NCBI RefSeq assembly: GCF_003947455.1
Contig: NZ_QHJH01000006.1
Coordinates: forward strand, 50,152 to 114,151
From: Streptomyces sp. WAC 04229
Lineage (GTDB): Bacteria > Actinomycetota > Actinomycetes > Streptomycetales > Streptomycetaceae
DNA length: 64,000 nt
Direction of reading: 5' to 3'
A program made the position numbers and the translations under genes. The notes beneath the pieces are model-generated. The model did not search any database and was not told the DNA's origin. It saw nothing but the letters and a program-made list of their open reading frames with translations. Below, one piece after another: positions 42,770 to 50,766 of this stretch (positions within the stretch are counted from its first letter, which is position 1; the number at the start of each line of letters is the position of its first letter).

Positions 42770-42960
42770 ACGCCAGCGCCGCAGAGCGCCTCTGTCCTGA
42801 GCACTTGCGGTTCCGGCCGCCGTGCTCGGCCAGGCCCACGTACCAGGAGAACGGGACGAGCCCCTTGCCGAAGGGTGCGAGCCTCCGGCGGTCGGCCGCA
42901 GGCGGGACGTAAGCGGACGGCTCCAGGCGTGCCGGTCACCACTCGGCGTACCGGACGTCG
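42770..42960 (-). other. Coding-like minus-strand stretch, probable gene remnant
   Basis: In the 425-bp gap 42761-43185, one minus-strand frame has strong G/C third-position bias and reads PPAADRRRLAPFGKGLVPFS then WYVGLAEHGGRNRKCSG. It lacks a start, is interrupted on its upstream side, and matches no family I recognise. The remainder of the gap looks non-coding. Confidence 0.25.
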
Positions 42961-43185
42961 GGGCAGTCGATGCACCGGCTTCCGCGTGCCTGCATGCCCC
43001 TTGTCCCGCAGTTGGGCTGACCTGTCTCGTTCAAGGCGGCGGGCCACTCTCGGTCTGTCTGAGCCATCTACCCGTGTGTCTCAGTCAACTTTGACCATCC
43101 GCTGTTCTGCCTCGCGCCTTCTGAGTCGCTGTCGCGCTTGACTGCCTGCGGGAGTGCGACCGGTGACAAGGCGACGGGGGCAACG

Positions 43186-44034
43186 ATGCGCATCGCGGTA
43201 ACGGGAGCGGGGGGCAACCTGGGCGGGCGGGTCGTGCAGTTGCTCGCGAACCGGGCCGACGTGGACGTCGTGGCGATGACCAGGAGGAGGCTGCCTGCCG
43301 GGACGTTTCCTCCGCAGGTGGAGGTCGCCGTTGCCGACTATGCCGATCCGGCCGCTCTGCGTGCGGCGCTGAAGGGCGTGGACACTCTGGTCTTCGTCTC
43401 CAGTGACGGGCCCGATGCGCGGGTGCTGCTGCATCATCGCAACGTCGTCGCCGCCGTGGCTGCCGAGGGCGTCGGCCATGTCGCGGCGCTGAGTAGCGTC
43501 GACGCCGATACGGCGTCCCCGTTCTGCTACGCCGTGACCAACGGGCTCACCGAGGATCTGCTTCTGGCTTCGGGCGTGCCGTGCTCGTTCGCCGGGGCTT
43601 CGCTGTACATCGAGTTCTTCCAAGGCTGGCTCACCGAGGCGCGCGCAACCGGGCTACTGCGGCTTCCAGCCGCGGATGGCCGGGTCTCCCTGGTGGCACG
43701 CGACGACGTCGCGCGCGCCCTCGCCGTACTCGCGGTGGGTGAACCGACCGGCCGTCACCATGACATCACGGGGCCCGAGTCGGTGGACCTGGCGGGCATC
43801 GCCGCGATCACGGCGGAGGCGTGGGGAACGCCTGTCGCCTACCTGGACATCTCGGCTGACATGTACATCACCGAGGCTGCGGCGACCGGCCTGGATCCCT
43901 GGTGGCTGTACGCCTTTTCGTCCATGTTTGCCTCGGTGCGTGAGCAGCGCTGGGATCGAGTCCGAAACGACTACACCCAGCTGACCGGCCGCTCCCCCCT
44001 CGCTCTCCGCGACGTCCTGTCAGCACACGGGTGA
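43186..44034 (+). CDS. NmrA-like NAD(P)-binding protein
   Basis: 282 residues from ATG 43186. MRIAVTGAGGNLGGRVVQLL is the Rossmann dinucleotide loop, and VGHVAALSSVDAD, ASGVPCSFAGASLYIEFF and LVARDDVARALAVL follow the order of the NmrA/QOR2-like group, which lacks the full SDR triad. These proteins reduce quinones or serve as redox sensors. It stands alone; the gap 44035-44287 after it has no clear gene. Confidence 0.83.
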   Translation: MRIAVTGAGGNLGGRVVQLLANRADVDVVAMTRRRLPAGTFPPQVEVAVADYADPAALRAALKGVDTLVFVSSDGPDARVLLHHRNVVAAVAAEGVGHVAALSSVDADTASPFCYAVTNGLTEDLLLASGVPCSFAGASLYIEFFQGWLTEARATGLLRLPAADGRVSLVARDDVARALAVLAVGEPTGRHHDITGPESVDLAGIAAITAEAWGTPVAYLDISADMYITEAAATGLDPWWLYAFSSMFASVREQRWDRVRNDYTQLTGRSPLALRDVLSAHG

Positions 44035-44287
44035 GAGCCGGCACCGCTGCGCGGGCCACGACGACGTTGAGCCCCGGCAATGGCACCCCCGAAGGGCAAC
44101 TCGGTGACTGAAAACCCAGGTTGAGCGAGACGACCCCGGCCCCTACGTCTCGCTCGATCTGAGGCGCGGTTGGTCAGGGAGCCGCAGTGGCTCAGATCCA
44201 TCGGGACAGGTCAGGTGGCGTGTGCGGTCACCTCGCGTTGCGGCGCGGTCGCCGTGGGGCGCGTTGCCTCGCAGAACTGGGGCCGTG

Positions 44288-44701
44288 TCAGGTGAAGTCC
44301 GCTGCGGTGATGCCATCGGGGTGTCCGGACGGCCATTCCACCAACTCGATCCGGTATCCGTCCGGGTCCTTGAGCCACGACGTTTGCGGACCGTGAGGTC
44401 CGCCCGGGTACTGGAGCGGTTCCGGCGACAGGCCGGCTTCGGTCAGGCTCTCCAGGGTGGTGGCGAGGGTTTCCACCTGGATCGCGAGGTGGTCGAAACC
44501 GCTGCCCACGTCGACCGGCCCGTCGCCGGGGCGGTGGACCAGTTCGAGCGAGGCCGCCGGTTCGTCGGGAAACTTGAGGATCACTAGGCGGGTTCCGTCG
44601 TCGACCTCGATCCTGCCCAGTTCGACGTAGCCCACGGTGGTGTAGAAGCCGAGCGAGCGGTCCAGGTCGGTGACGCGGTAGGAGACGAAGAGAGTCTTCA
44701 C
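44288..44701 (-). CDS. VOC (lactoylglutathione lyase-like) family protein
   Basis: 137 residues. FVSYRVTDLDRSLGFYTTVGY, a His in GFDHLAIQVETLA, and WLKDPDGYRIELVEW closely follow the glyoxalase I layout, including the Glu metal ligand near the C-terminus. It may isomerise a thiol adduct of a reactive aldehyde, but mycothiol-based substrates in actinobacteria are not proven. Its ATG overlaps the DHFR-like gene's stop by four bases. Confidence 0.83.
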   Translation of the reverse strand: MKTLFVSYRVTDLDRSLGFYTTVGYVELGRIEVDDGTRLVILKFPDEPAASLELVHRPGDGPVDVGSGFDHLAIQVETLATTLESLTEAGLSPEPLQYPGGPHGPQTSWLKDPDGYRIELVEWPSGHPDGITAADFT

Positions 44702-45282
44702 GTGGCCTCCTCGCGTCGAGACACCCGGTATCGGAGGTGCGTGACGTCTCGGTCCGCGAGCCGTCGGACAAGGTCGAGCTCGATGTGATCACTACCGAGG
44801 TGGTCGAACAGCCGTCGGCCGTCGCCGAGGAGGACCGGAACGAGGTGAATTTCCATCTCGTCCACCTGCCCGCATCGGAGAAGTGCTTGGGCCGCCCCCG
44901 CCCCATGAACCATGACCGGCCGGTCGCCCGCGGCTGCTCGCGCCTGACGGGCGCACTCTTCGACATCGGTGACGAAACGCGCGTGGCCCGGTGGTACGTC
45001 CCCGTCATCCACCCGGTGGGTGAGAACGAAGATCGGCACCCCGTCATGGTGGTCGCCCTGCCACCGCCCAGCGAGTTCGAAAGTCCGACGGCCGGAGATC
45101 ACCGCGCCGGTCGCCATCGCTTCGCGAAAGACCTGGCCGCTCGGACCATCGGACTCCCGGTCGTCGAGCCAGTTGAAGAGCCGTCCACCGTCGCGTCCGA
45201 GCTCCTGCCCTGGCCGATCGTCCGGGCCGGCGATATAGCCGTCGAGCGACATCGACATGTACAGCCGAATCGGATTGTTCAT
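44698..45282 (-). CDS. Dihydrofolate reductase family (RibD C-terminal-like) protein
   Basis: 194 residues with GGAGGG before ATG 45282. RLYMSMSLDGYIAGPDD and AMATGAVISGRRTFELAGRW are the NADPH-binding and substrate strands of the RibD_C/DHFR-like fold. True folate activity is unlikely; most stand-alone members have no known substrate. It is the first gene of a two-gene unit with the VOC gene. Confidence 0.85.
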   Translation of the reverse strand: MNNPIRLYMSMSLDGYIAGPDDRPGQELGRDGGRLFNWLDDRESDGPSGQVFREAMATGAVISGRRTFELAGRWQGDHHDGVPIFVLTHRVDDGDVPPGHARFVTDVEECARQARAAAGDRPVMVHGAGAAQALLRCGQVDEMEIHLVPVLLGDGRRLFDHLGSDHIELDLVRRLADRDVTHLRYRVSRREEAT

Positions 45283-45414
45283 CCTGCCCTCCATCTTCTC
45301 CGACCATAGACATGATGTTTCCTGATCCGCCGGCGGGGCGGAAACGCTACAAGGTGGACCTTGTGCAACGGGCAAACTCATCGGTTCGACGCGCGGGCCG
45401 TGAGGAGGGAAGAG

Positions 45415-45606
45415 ATGACGGCCCCTGGACCAATTGCGGTCGTGCAGGCCGTGTGGCTCTCGGAGCGGGCAGCGGCCGCGCGGCCCCGGGTCGATACCGG
45501 GCTGCGTCCATCGAGCAGGACGGTCCGGCCGAAGTGCGGAGAAGCCGCCGGCCGACCTGCTAATACGGGCGGGGAGCCCGTTCGCCGCCGTGGGAGGAGG
45601 TATTGA
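45415..45606 (+). CDS. Short hypothetical frame with a good ribosome site
   Basis: 63 codons from ATG 45415, preceded by GAGGAGGGAAGAG. The start MTAPGPIAVVQAVWLSERAAAARP reads plausibly as protein, but the Arg-rich end does not and no family is recognised. It lies in a 1-kb stretch (45283-46332) made up of gene remnants and may be one of them. Confidence 0.28.
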   Translation: MTAPGPIAVVQAVWLSERAAAARPRVDTGLRPSSRTVRPKCGEAAGRPANTGGEPVRRRGRRY

Positions 45607-45659
45607 CTTCCACGTCCTGCCCTTGATTGCGCGCAGCGGTCACCGCCCTCCCAGCGAGC

Positions 45660-45880
45660 GTGACCGAACTGCTCTGGGGCCTGAGGGAGGCCCGGTTCAT
45701 GGACGTCCGCGGGTCTGCACCTCTTCTTCGATCCCACTCCGCCTGGCAGCGACCCTCTGTGGGCGACGGTGACCAGGCTGAGCGTTCAGCCGATGAGGCT
45801 GTTGACCCTCGCCACCGACCTCAACACAGGCTTCGACCTCACGCGCCTGCTCCCGTACCGCCCCCGACTACGCCGTCCTG
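45660..45880 (+). pseudogene. Frameshifted STAS (anti-anti-sigma) gene remnant
   Basis: VTELLWGLREARFMDVRG in one frame continues as LHLFFDPTPPGSDPLWATVT and RLSVQPMRLLTLATDLNTGF in another, shifting near 45712. Together these follow the second half of Streptomyces STAS proteins, including the conserved segment after the phosphorylation-site loop. The N-terminal half and a start region are not recognisable. Confidence 0.5.
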
Positions 45881-45968
45881 CGAGCCTCCCGTCCCCGATC
45901 CGGCGCGGTGACGCTGTGCGCCGCCGTCTGACCAGTGACGGGCAGGGGCGGGGTGGAAGGCCTTTGCC

Positions 45969-46209
45969 ATGACCTGGACGCTGCCGCAGCCGATGTTTAC
46001 CGCCCTCGTGGCCCAGCCCCGATCTGCCAGCAGGCGCGGCGGGGAAGCCCAGGAGGGACGGCTACGGTGCCCAGCACGCCCGCTACTCGGACGGACGGGT
46101 GCTGCTGCGCTCGCGGCAGGGCACGGACATGACCGCCGCGTTCCCCGAAGTTCGTGAGGCCGCCCTCGTGCCGCTGCCCGAGGACACCGGCCTCGACGGA
46201 GTTATGTGA
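45969..46209 (+). pseudogene. ATP-dependent DNA ligase remnant, frameshifted and truncated
   Basis: ATG 45969 begins MTWTLPQPMFTALVAQP, the usual N-terminus of streptomycete ATP-dependent DNA ligases. After a frameshift between about 46020 and 46056 the sequence continues RRDGYGAQHARYSDGRVLLR and SRQGTDMTAAFPEVREAAL, then ends PEDTGLDGVM with TGA at 46207, where intact ligases continue into GELVVW. The K-W-D-G catalytic lysine segment is damaged by the frameshift, so no ligase can be made. Confidence 0.72.
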
Positions 46210-46332
46210 CCTGTGCCGGTGTCTCAGGTGGCGCACCTCTGTAGACGAGAGGCGTTCGCCGCCGATGCTTCCGGGAGCCGAAGAAGGAACAGGGCCGTGC
46301 GGCCGTCAGCGCGGCACAGATAACCTGCGCGA

Positions 46333-47275
46333 ATGAAGCGGAGTCAGCGGGCCGCGGGCGTGGTGGTCGGCTCAGCGGTGGGTGACGCCCTGGGCGGCCC
46401 CTTCGAGTTCGGTCCCCAGGGAGCGTTCTCCGCGCGGTTTCCCGCGCCTGCTGCCGGTGGCGAGATGTGCGGAGGCGGTGGCTGGGACCCCGGCGAGGCC
46501 ACTGACGACACGCAGATGGCCGTCTTGGTCGCGGAGTCGCTGCTGGAGCAGGGCGGACTGGATCTTCCGGACATCTTCGCCCGCTTCCAGCGGTGGGCAG
46601 CATCAGACCCCAAGGACATGGGCCTCCAGACCGAAGATGTCCTGACCAACGGCATGCCCTGGGACCTTGCCGCCGCGATCCATTTCCAGGTCAACCAACG
46701 AGCGGCCGGAAACGGCTCCTTGATGCGGGCATCGACCTCCGCAGTCCACTTCGCGGCCGTCGGCCAAGAAGCCACCATGGACGCCGCGCGCCGCATAGCT
46801 GCTCTCACCCACGGTGACCGCGCGGCCTGGGAAGGAAATGCAATCTTCCACGAACTCATCCGCGTCACGTTCGAGGACACCGATCCCCTCACCGCGCTGC
46901 CGGACATCCTGGCTCATGTCCACCCCGAGCACCGCAGCCGCTACGCCACCGTCCTCTCGCCCGACTGGCACCCCGATCAGGCAACCGAGTTCAACGGGTG
47001 CCGTCTGGCCCTGCCTGGGCTCCGCCGTCTGGGCCCTGCGCACCACCACCGGCTTCGAAGACGCCATACGCGCGGCGATCGACCTCGGCGGGGACACGGA
47101 CACCGTCGCCGCGGTGACCGGAGGCCTCGCGGGCGCGTACTACGGACTGGACGCTATCCCCGCCCGCTGGACCCAGCCACTACACGTCCCCCTCCCCGGC
47201 TTCGGCGGACGAGTGCTCCACCTGACAGACCTACTTCGCCTTGCAGAGCGTCTCCTGCGAGAGGGCCGTCGATGA
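46333..47275 (+). pseudogene. ADP-ribosylglycohydrolase gene with a one-base frameshift
   Basis: Frame 1 runs from ATG 46333 with GSAVGDALGGPFEFG, ATDDTQMAVLV (metal-binding Asp pair) and NGSLMR. At 46996-46998 the run GGGT has one base too many: removing one G gives NGAVWPCLGSAVWAL, which joins the second frame carrying AAIDLGGDTDTVAAVTGGLA, the other metal-binding Asp motif, to the TGA at 47273. As written, the first frame runs on to 47376 in unrelated sequence. Such hydrolases remove ADP-ribose from proteins, such as dinitrogenase reductase or other targets. A sequencing error could also explain the single base. Confidence 0.8.
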
Positions 47276-47412
47276 GACACCTGGCAGCCCACATAAACGG
47301 CGAGTTGGTGGGGTGGGAGCCCGGCCGGTGGGCCGGCCGGCCTCGCGAGCGCGGCAGAAACGGGTGGTCGATGTGATGGTGCTCGTCCTCGATCACGGCC
47401 GCCGGGGGGTGG

Positions 47413-47769
47413 TTACCGGGGGTGTTCGGTGCCGGACATGACAGGTTGTGATGTGTGGCCGTTCTCGGCGTGGACGAGGAGAGAGAGGAGCGCGGCCACG
47501 GTCAGGCCTGCTTCGGCCGGGTGGCGCAGGACCTTGTCGGGCTCGATGCGGTAGGTGTTGGTGCGGCCGTCGCGGGTGTGGGAGAGGTAACCGTCCTGCT
47601 CGAGGTCGGAGATGATCCGCTGGACGGCGCGCTCGGTGAGGCGGCAGTGGGCGGCGATGTCACGGATCCGGACGTTCGGGTTGTCGGCGATGGCCGCCAG
47701 CACGCGCGCGTGGTTGGTGACGAACGTCCATCCGGAGTGAGATTCGGGCACTTCAGCCATGCTCCGCAT
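47413..47769 (-). CDS. Winged-helix (MarR-like) transcriptional regulator
   Basis: 118 residues. The winged helix is well kept: WTFVTNHARVLAAIADNPNVRIRDIAAHCRLTERAVQRIISDLEQDGYLSHTRDGR, ending RIEPDKVLRHPAEAGLTVAALLSLL. ATG 47769 is used; ATG 47760 is also possible. Similar small proteins occur widely in Streptomyces with unknown targets. Two GCATGAC direct repeats (47786 and 47800) lie just upstream and may be its binding sites. It is divergent from a STAS gene. Confidence 0.8.
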   Translation of the reverse strand: MRSMAEVPESHSGWTFVTNHARVLAAIADNPNVRIRDIAAHCRLTERAVQRIISDLEQDGYLSHTRDGRTNTYRIEPDKVLRHPAEAGLTVAALLSLLVHAENGHTSQPVMSGTEHPR

Positions 47770-47829
47770 TCTACGGACCGTCTTTGCATGACGCAGAATG
47801 CATGACATACTTTTCGCGCATCAGGTGAC

Positions 47830-48249
47830 GTGATCCAGTCGGGGGAGCCGGAGGAGGGACCCGAGGTGTCGGTCGATGGAGCGATAGCGGGGTGCCAGGG
47901 CGGCACCGACGAGGGTCGGCTGCGGGTTCTGGAGCAGGCGACGATGGTGCAGTACGAGAGGTGCGGCGCCCTGGTGGTCGGCGCACGGGGCGCGTACGAC
48001 ATGGACACGATTACGCCGCTGGCCGAGGCGCTGTGCACCGCGTCCAAGGCGTACCCGAAGGTAGTCCTGGACGCCTCCGGTATCACCTTCGCGGACTCCA
48101 CTGTGCTGAACCTGCTCATCCGCACCCACCAGGCAGCCGACCTGCGCGTGGCCGCGCCGACGCAGCAACTGCGGCGGCTTCTGCAGCTCACCGGGGTCGA
48201 GGCGGTGTTGAAGGTGATGAGCACTGTGGAGGAAGCCGTCACCGTCTAG
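47830..48249 (+). CDS. STAS domain protein (anti-anti-sigma-like)
   Basis: 139 residues if the GTG at 47830 is used; an ATG near residue 39 (MVQYERCG) would give only the domain. The STAS fold shows ALVVGARGAYDMDTITPLAEAL and VVLDASGITFADSTVLNLLI, with the Ser of ADSTVL at the usual phosphorylation site. It probably takes part in sigma-factor partner switching. No kinase is adjacent; a DUF5133 gene follows. Confidence 0.78.
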   Translation: MIQSGEPEEGPEVSVDGAIAGCQGGTDEGRLRVLEQATMVQYERCGALVVGARGAYDMDTITPLAEALCTASKAYPKVVLDASGITFADSTVLNLLIRTHQAADLRVAAPTQQLRRLLQLTGVEAVLKVMSTVEEAVTV

Positions 48250-48390
48250 GACGTCCGTAACCCACCGCGACGAGGTGCTCTGCCTGGCCGGTATCAGCCA
48301 GGTGACGGGGCCGGTCGTGCAACTGGCAATGAGCGCCCTGCGTGTGCAGGCCTACGCGGGGTATGCGCGGTTCTGTTTGAAGGGAGAGGC

Positions 48391-48639
48391 ATGACCATGA
48401 TCCTGCCGGCGGAGAAGGACCTGAGGGCGGCGCTGGCCCGGTTCGCCCAGGCACGCATCGAACACGACGTGCGGCCCACCGGCCGCACCAGCAGGGCTCT
48501 GGAGGACGCCACCTACACGCTGTGCGTGATGACCGGGTCCCGCACCGCCGAACAGGCACTGCGGACGGCGGACACACTCCTCGAGCAGCATGCCGGCCGC
48601 ACCCGCCTCTCCGCCGAGCAGGAGACCCTTGCCGCATAG
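48391..48639 (+). CDS. DUF5133-type small protein
   Basis: 82 residues after GGGAGAGG. The sequence has the pattern I associate with DUF5133: ILPAEKDLRAALARFAQA and RALEDATYTLCVMTGSRTAEQAL. These small helical proteins are common beside stress-signalling genes in Streptomyces; no function is known. It is 141 bp after the STAS gene. Confidence 0.7.
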   Translation: MTMILPAEKDLRAALARFAQARIEHDVRPTGRTSRALEDATYTLCVMTGSRTAEQALRTADTLLEQHAGRTRLSAEQETLAA

Positions 48640-48699
48640 GCGGACGGCAACAGCAGGTGGCTCCGTGCACGTCGCAGAGCAGCGTTTCGACGGCAGTAC

Positions 48700-48900
48700 G
48701 GGGCCACTGGGTTCTCCTGAGTGTCCAGGAGGGCGGGGCGGGTACGGGCATCGCGTTGAGCGCCCGCGCCGCGTGGAAGAGGTTGGATGCCATGGCGCGG
48801 CCGGTGGAGAGGGCCCAGTCGTGGCCGCGCTCGTCGTCGAGGAAGGCGGGTCTGGGGCCGGGGCCGAGGTGTCCGTAGGTCCAGGCCTGAGCATCACTCT
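48700..48900 (-). other. Coding-like minus-strand stretch, probable gene remnant
   Basis: The 781-bp gap 48640-49420 has no intact gene. On the minus strand, SDAQAWTYGHLGPGPRPAFL then DDERGHDWALSTGRAMASNL read with very strong G/C third-position bias up to NAMPVPAPPSW, then continue into non-coding-like sequence. No start or family is recognised. A second plus-strand stretch, AREQARSALEEHAKVAG (near 48990), also looks like coding sequence but is very short. Confidence 0.3.
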
Positions 48901-49355
48901 CCAGTGGCGATGTGCATCGTCCAGTTCGGTCGAGATGGCTACACAGCCGTGACCGCAGCCGTCGGCGTACCGATGGGCTGACCGCTGGCGCGCGAGCAGG
49001 CCCGCAGCGCGCCCTCGAAGAACACGCCAAGGTCGCCGGCAGCGTCCCGGCCGTCAGGCCGGTCAGAACCCGGGGCTTGGGGGCGTGCTTGTGCACGGTT
49101 CGCCTGTGGCTGCCCTCCGCCGGATCGGGTGCCGTTCCCCCCTCGGGCACTTCGAGTCACGCCGCCGCACCGTGATCCACCGCATGGTGCACCGGCACGG
49201 GAATGCCGGCGGGCGGCTCCGTGTTGGAAGGGGTGCGATGGTGGAGGGGACAGTGTCCCCGGGCCTCACCCATTGCCTGCAGGGACGATCGTTCGGCTGA
49301 AGCCCTGCGGAGCCTTTCGCCGCGTAGGCGACCGCCCTTCATCACCGCACATCAG

Positions 49356-49397
49356 CGGACCAGCCCCGCCCGGTGCACGCCGGACGGGGCTGGTCCG
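49356..49397. terminator. Terminator hairpin downstream of the MarR gene at 49421
   Basis: CGGACCAGCCCCG and CGGGGCTGGTCCG form a perfect 13-bp stem; a short inner CCGG/CCGG stem lies within the 16-base loop. It begins 24 bp after the minus-strand MarR stop codon. Confidence 0.75.
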
Positions 49398-49420
49398 TGT
49401 CCGGGCCCTGCGTGCGGGGG

Positions 49421-49930
49421 TCAGGGCTGCGGGCCGGCCTGCGTGGGCTCCCGGATCTCCTGGAGTGATTCCTCCATGGCCTGCCGGGCGCGGGTGAACC
49501 AGTCGGCCAGTACGGCCCTGTCCTGCGGGGTGTAGTCGGCGGCCAGAGCGGCCAGCCGCCGGTAGTGCGGGCCGTAGACGGCGTATACCCGGGCCGCGGC
49601 GTTCTCGTCGAGCACCACCCGCACCCGCCGGCGGTCCGCGGGGTCGGGCTGCCGGCTCACGTAACCGGCGCGTTCGAGACGGTTGATCACGCCGGTGACC
49701 GCACCGGTGGTGACATTCGCGTGCTGCGCCAGGTCCCCGGCGCTCAGATGCCGCTCCCCGGCGCCGATGACGTGCCCCAGGCATGTCAGGTCGGTCACGT
49801 TCAGCCCCAGCCTCTGCGCGATGTCGTGCTGGGACACCAGGGCGAGGGCGACCATGCGGTCCATCGCGTCCAGCGCCTCCTGTGCGGTCGCGTCACGACG
49901 CGGCGTGCCCTCCAGCGGCTTGCCCTCCAC
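49421..49930 (-). CDS. MarR family transcriptional regulator
   Basis: 169 residues. GTG 49930 follows AAGGAG at good spacing; the ATG at 49948 is less well placed. The winged helix (about 50-120) includes LNVTDLTCLGHVIGAGERHLS, LAQHANVTTGAVTGVINRLERAGYVSRQPDPADRRRVRV. It is divergent from the HGxxPAAW gene and separated from it by nested AT-rich palindromes, so it is likely autoregulated and may control that gene. Confidence 0.87.
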   Translation of the reverse strand: MEGKPLEGTPRRDATAQEALDAMDRMVALALVSQHDIAQRLGLNVTDLTCLGHVIGAGERHLSAGDLAQHANVTTGAVTGVINRLERAGYVSRQPDPADRRRVRVVLDENAAARVYAVYGPHYRRLAALAADYTPQDRAVLADWFTRARQAMEESLQEIREPTQAGPQP

Positions 49931-49948
49931 CAGACATCTCCTTACCAT

Positions 49949-49974
49949 CTAAGAAACTTAGCTTAGAAGCTAAG
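49949..49974. promoter_or_regulatory. Nested MarR operators
   Basis: CTTAGCTT and AAGCTAAG form perfect 8-bp arms around AG (49957-49974), and CTAAG-AAA-CTTAG (49949-49961) overlaps it. The region is markedly AT-rich for this genome and lies just upstream of the MarR start and 53 bp before the HGxxPAAW gene. Confidence 0.62.
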
Positions 49975-50027
49975 AGTTCTCGGCCGCTTGCTGTGCTGCC
50001 GAAGATACAAAGCCACGGGAGAAAGTC

Positions 50028-50480
50028 ATGAACCGAACCGACAGCGGCCACGCCCCCGGCCACGACCACGGTCACACCGTCGCCGGGTGGACGGGCACCG
50101 CCATGGCGCTCGCGGGGAGCTTGGCTGCCGGTGGCTCGATGGTCGGCGCGTGGTACCCGGGACTCGCGCTGGGAGCGGGCCTGGTCGCCCTGTCGGCCTG
50201 CACCACCTGGGTGCTGCACCTGGCCGGGTGGGGTAAGCCCGGCGGACCCCGGCCCCCTGCAGAGCGGAGCTGGCGGGTACGCGATCGGTCCGCCGCGCCG
50301 GGCCACCCGGGATGCGTGGGCTGCCGCCTGGCCGGCCGCGGCCGGCGCACCGCCGCCTCTGCCACCACCACTCCCGCCGCCGGCACACCCGCCTTCGCTC
50401 CTGCTGCTGCCGCAGCCACGGCCGGTGCGGGGGCGCTCCCCAGGGCAGGAGTGTACGGCGAGACGGAAGCGGCACTTTGA
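50028..50480 (+). CDS. HGxxPAAW-family small membrane protein
   Basis: 150 residues after GGGAGA. The His-rich start GHDHGHTVAGWTGTAMALAG leads into two membrane helices (about 20-68), ending WVLHLAGWGKPGGPRP, a layout typical of Streptomyces HGxxPAAW proteins. GHPGCVGCRLAGRGRR further on has a C-x-x-C pair that could bind metal. The last 45 residues are Ala/Thr-rich. Function unknown; probably linked to the divergent MarR regulator. Confidence 0.68.
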   Translation: MNRTDSGHAPGHDHGHTVAGWTGTAMALAGSLAAGGSMVGAWYPGLALGAGLVALSACTTWVLHLAGWGKPGGPRPPAERSWRVRDRSAAPGHPGCVGCRLAGRGRRTAASATTTPAAGTPAFAPAAAAATAGAGALPRAGVYGETEAAL

Positions 50481-50539
50481 GGGCAAGCCCTCTGAGGCCC
50501 GGTCAGCCCACCCATACCCGCAGCCGCCCCTCACCTGTC

Positions 50540-50760
50540 CGCCGACGGGCTTGTGCACCTGGTGGGGTGGAAGCTCGCCGACGGTTCCAGAGGGTTCGGT
50601 GATCGTGTAGAACTCCTGGCCCCTGGCGAAGTCGATCTCGGCGTTCACCCGTTGGGGATGACGAGAGCCAGGTTTGGTCCCCAAGCCCCGGACCAACATG
50701 CCGTCCTTGGCGAGGAGCAACATTGCTACGTGCTGCCGTGCGGCGCTCAGGTCGTGAGTT
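50540..50760 (-). other. Coding-like minus-strand stretch, unknown
   Basis: The gap 50481-50766 contains a minus-strand frame reading STHDLSAARQHVAMLLLAKD then GMLVRGLGTKPGSRHPQRVN and ITEPSGTVGELPPHQ. Codon bias is moderate, and no start codon, ribosome site or family is evident. It could be a remnant located just after the GH125 stop. Confidence 0.25.
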
Positions 50761-50766
50761 GACCGG

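Noticed and set aside
47272..47376. Small gene overlapping the end of the ADP-ribosylglycohydrolase
   Set aside because: The 34-codon frame is only the continuation of the frameshifted first frame, with no recognisable domain or ribosome site.
45300..50500. Prophage or integrative element
   Set aside because: No integrase, att-site repeats, replication or transfer gene was seen; only decayed chromosomal-type genes.
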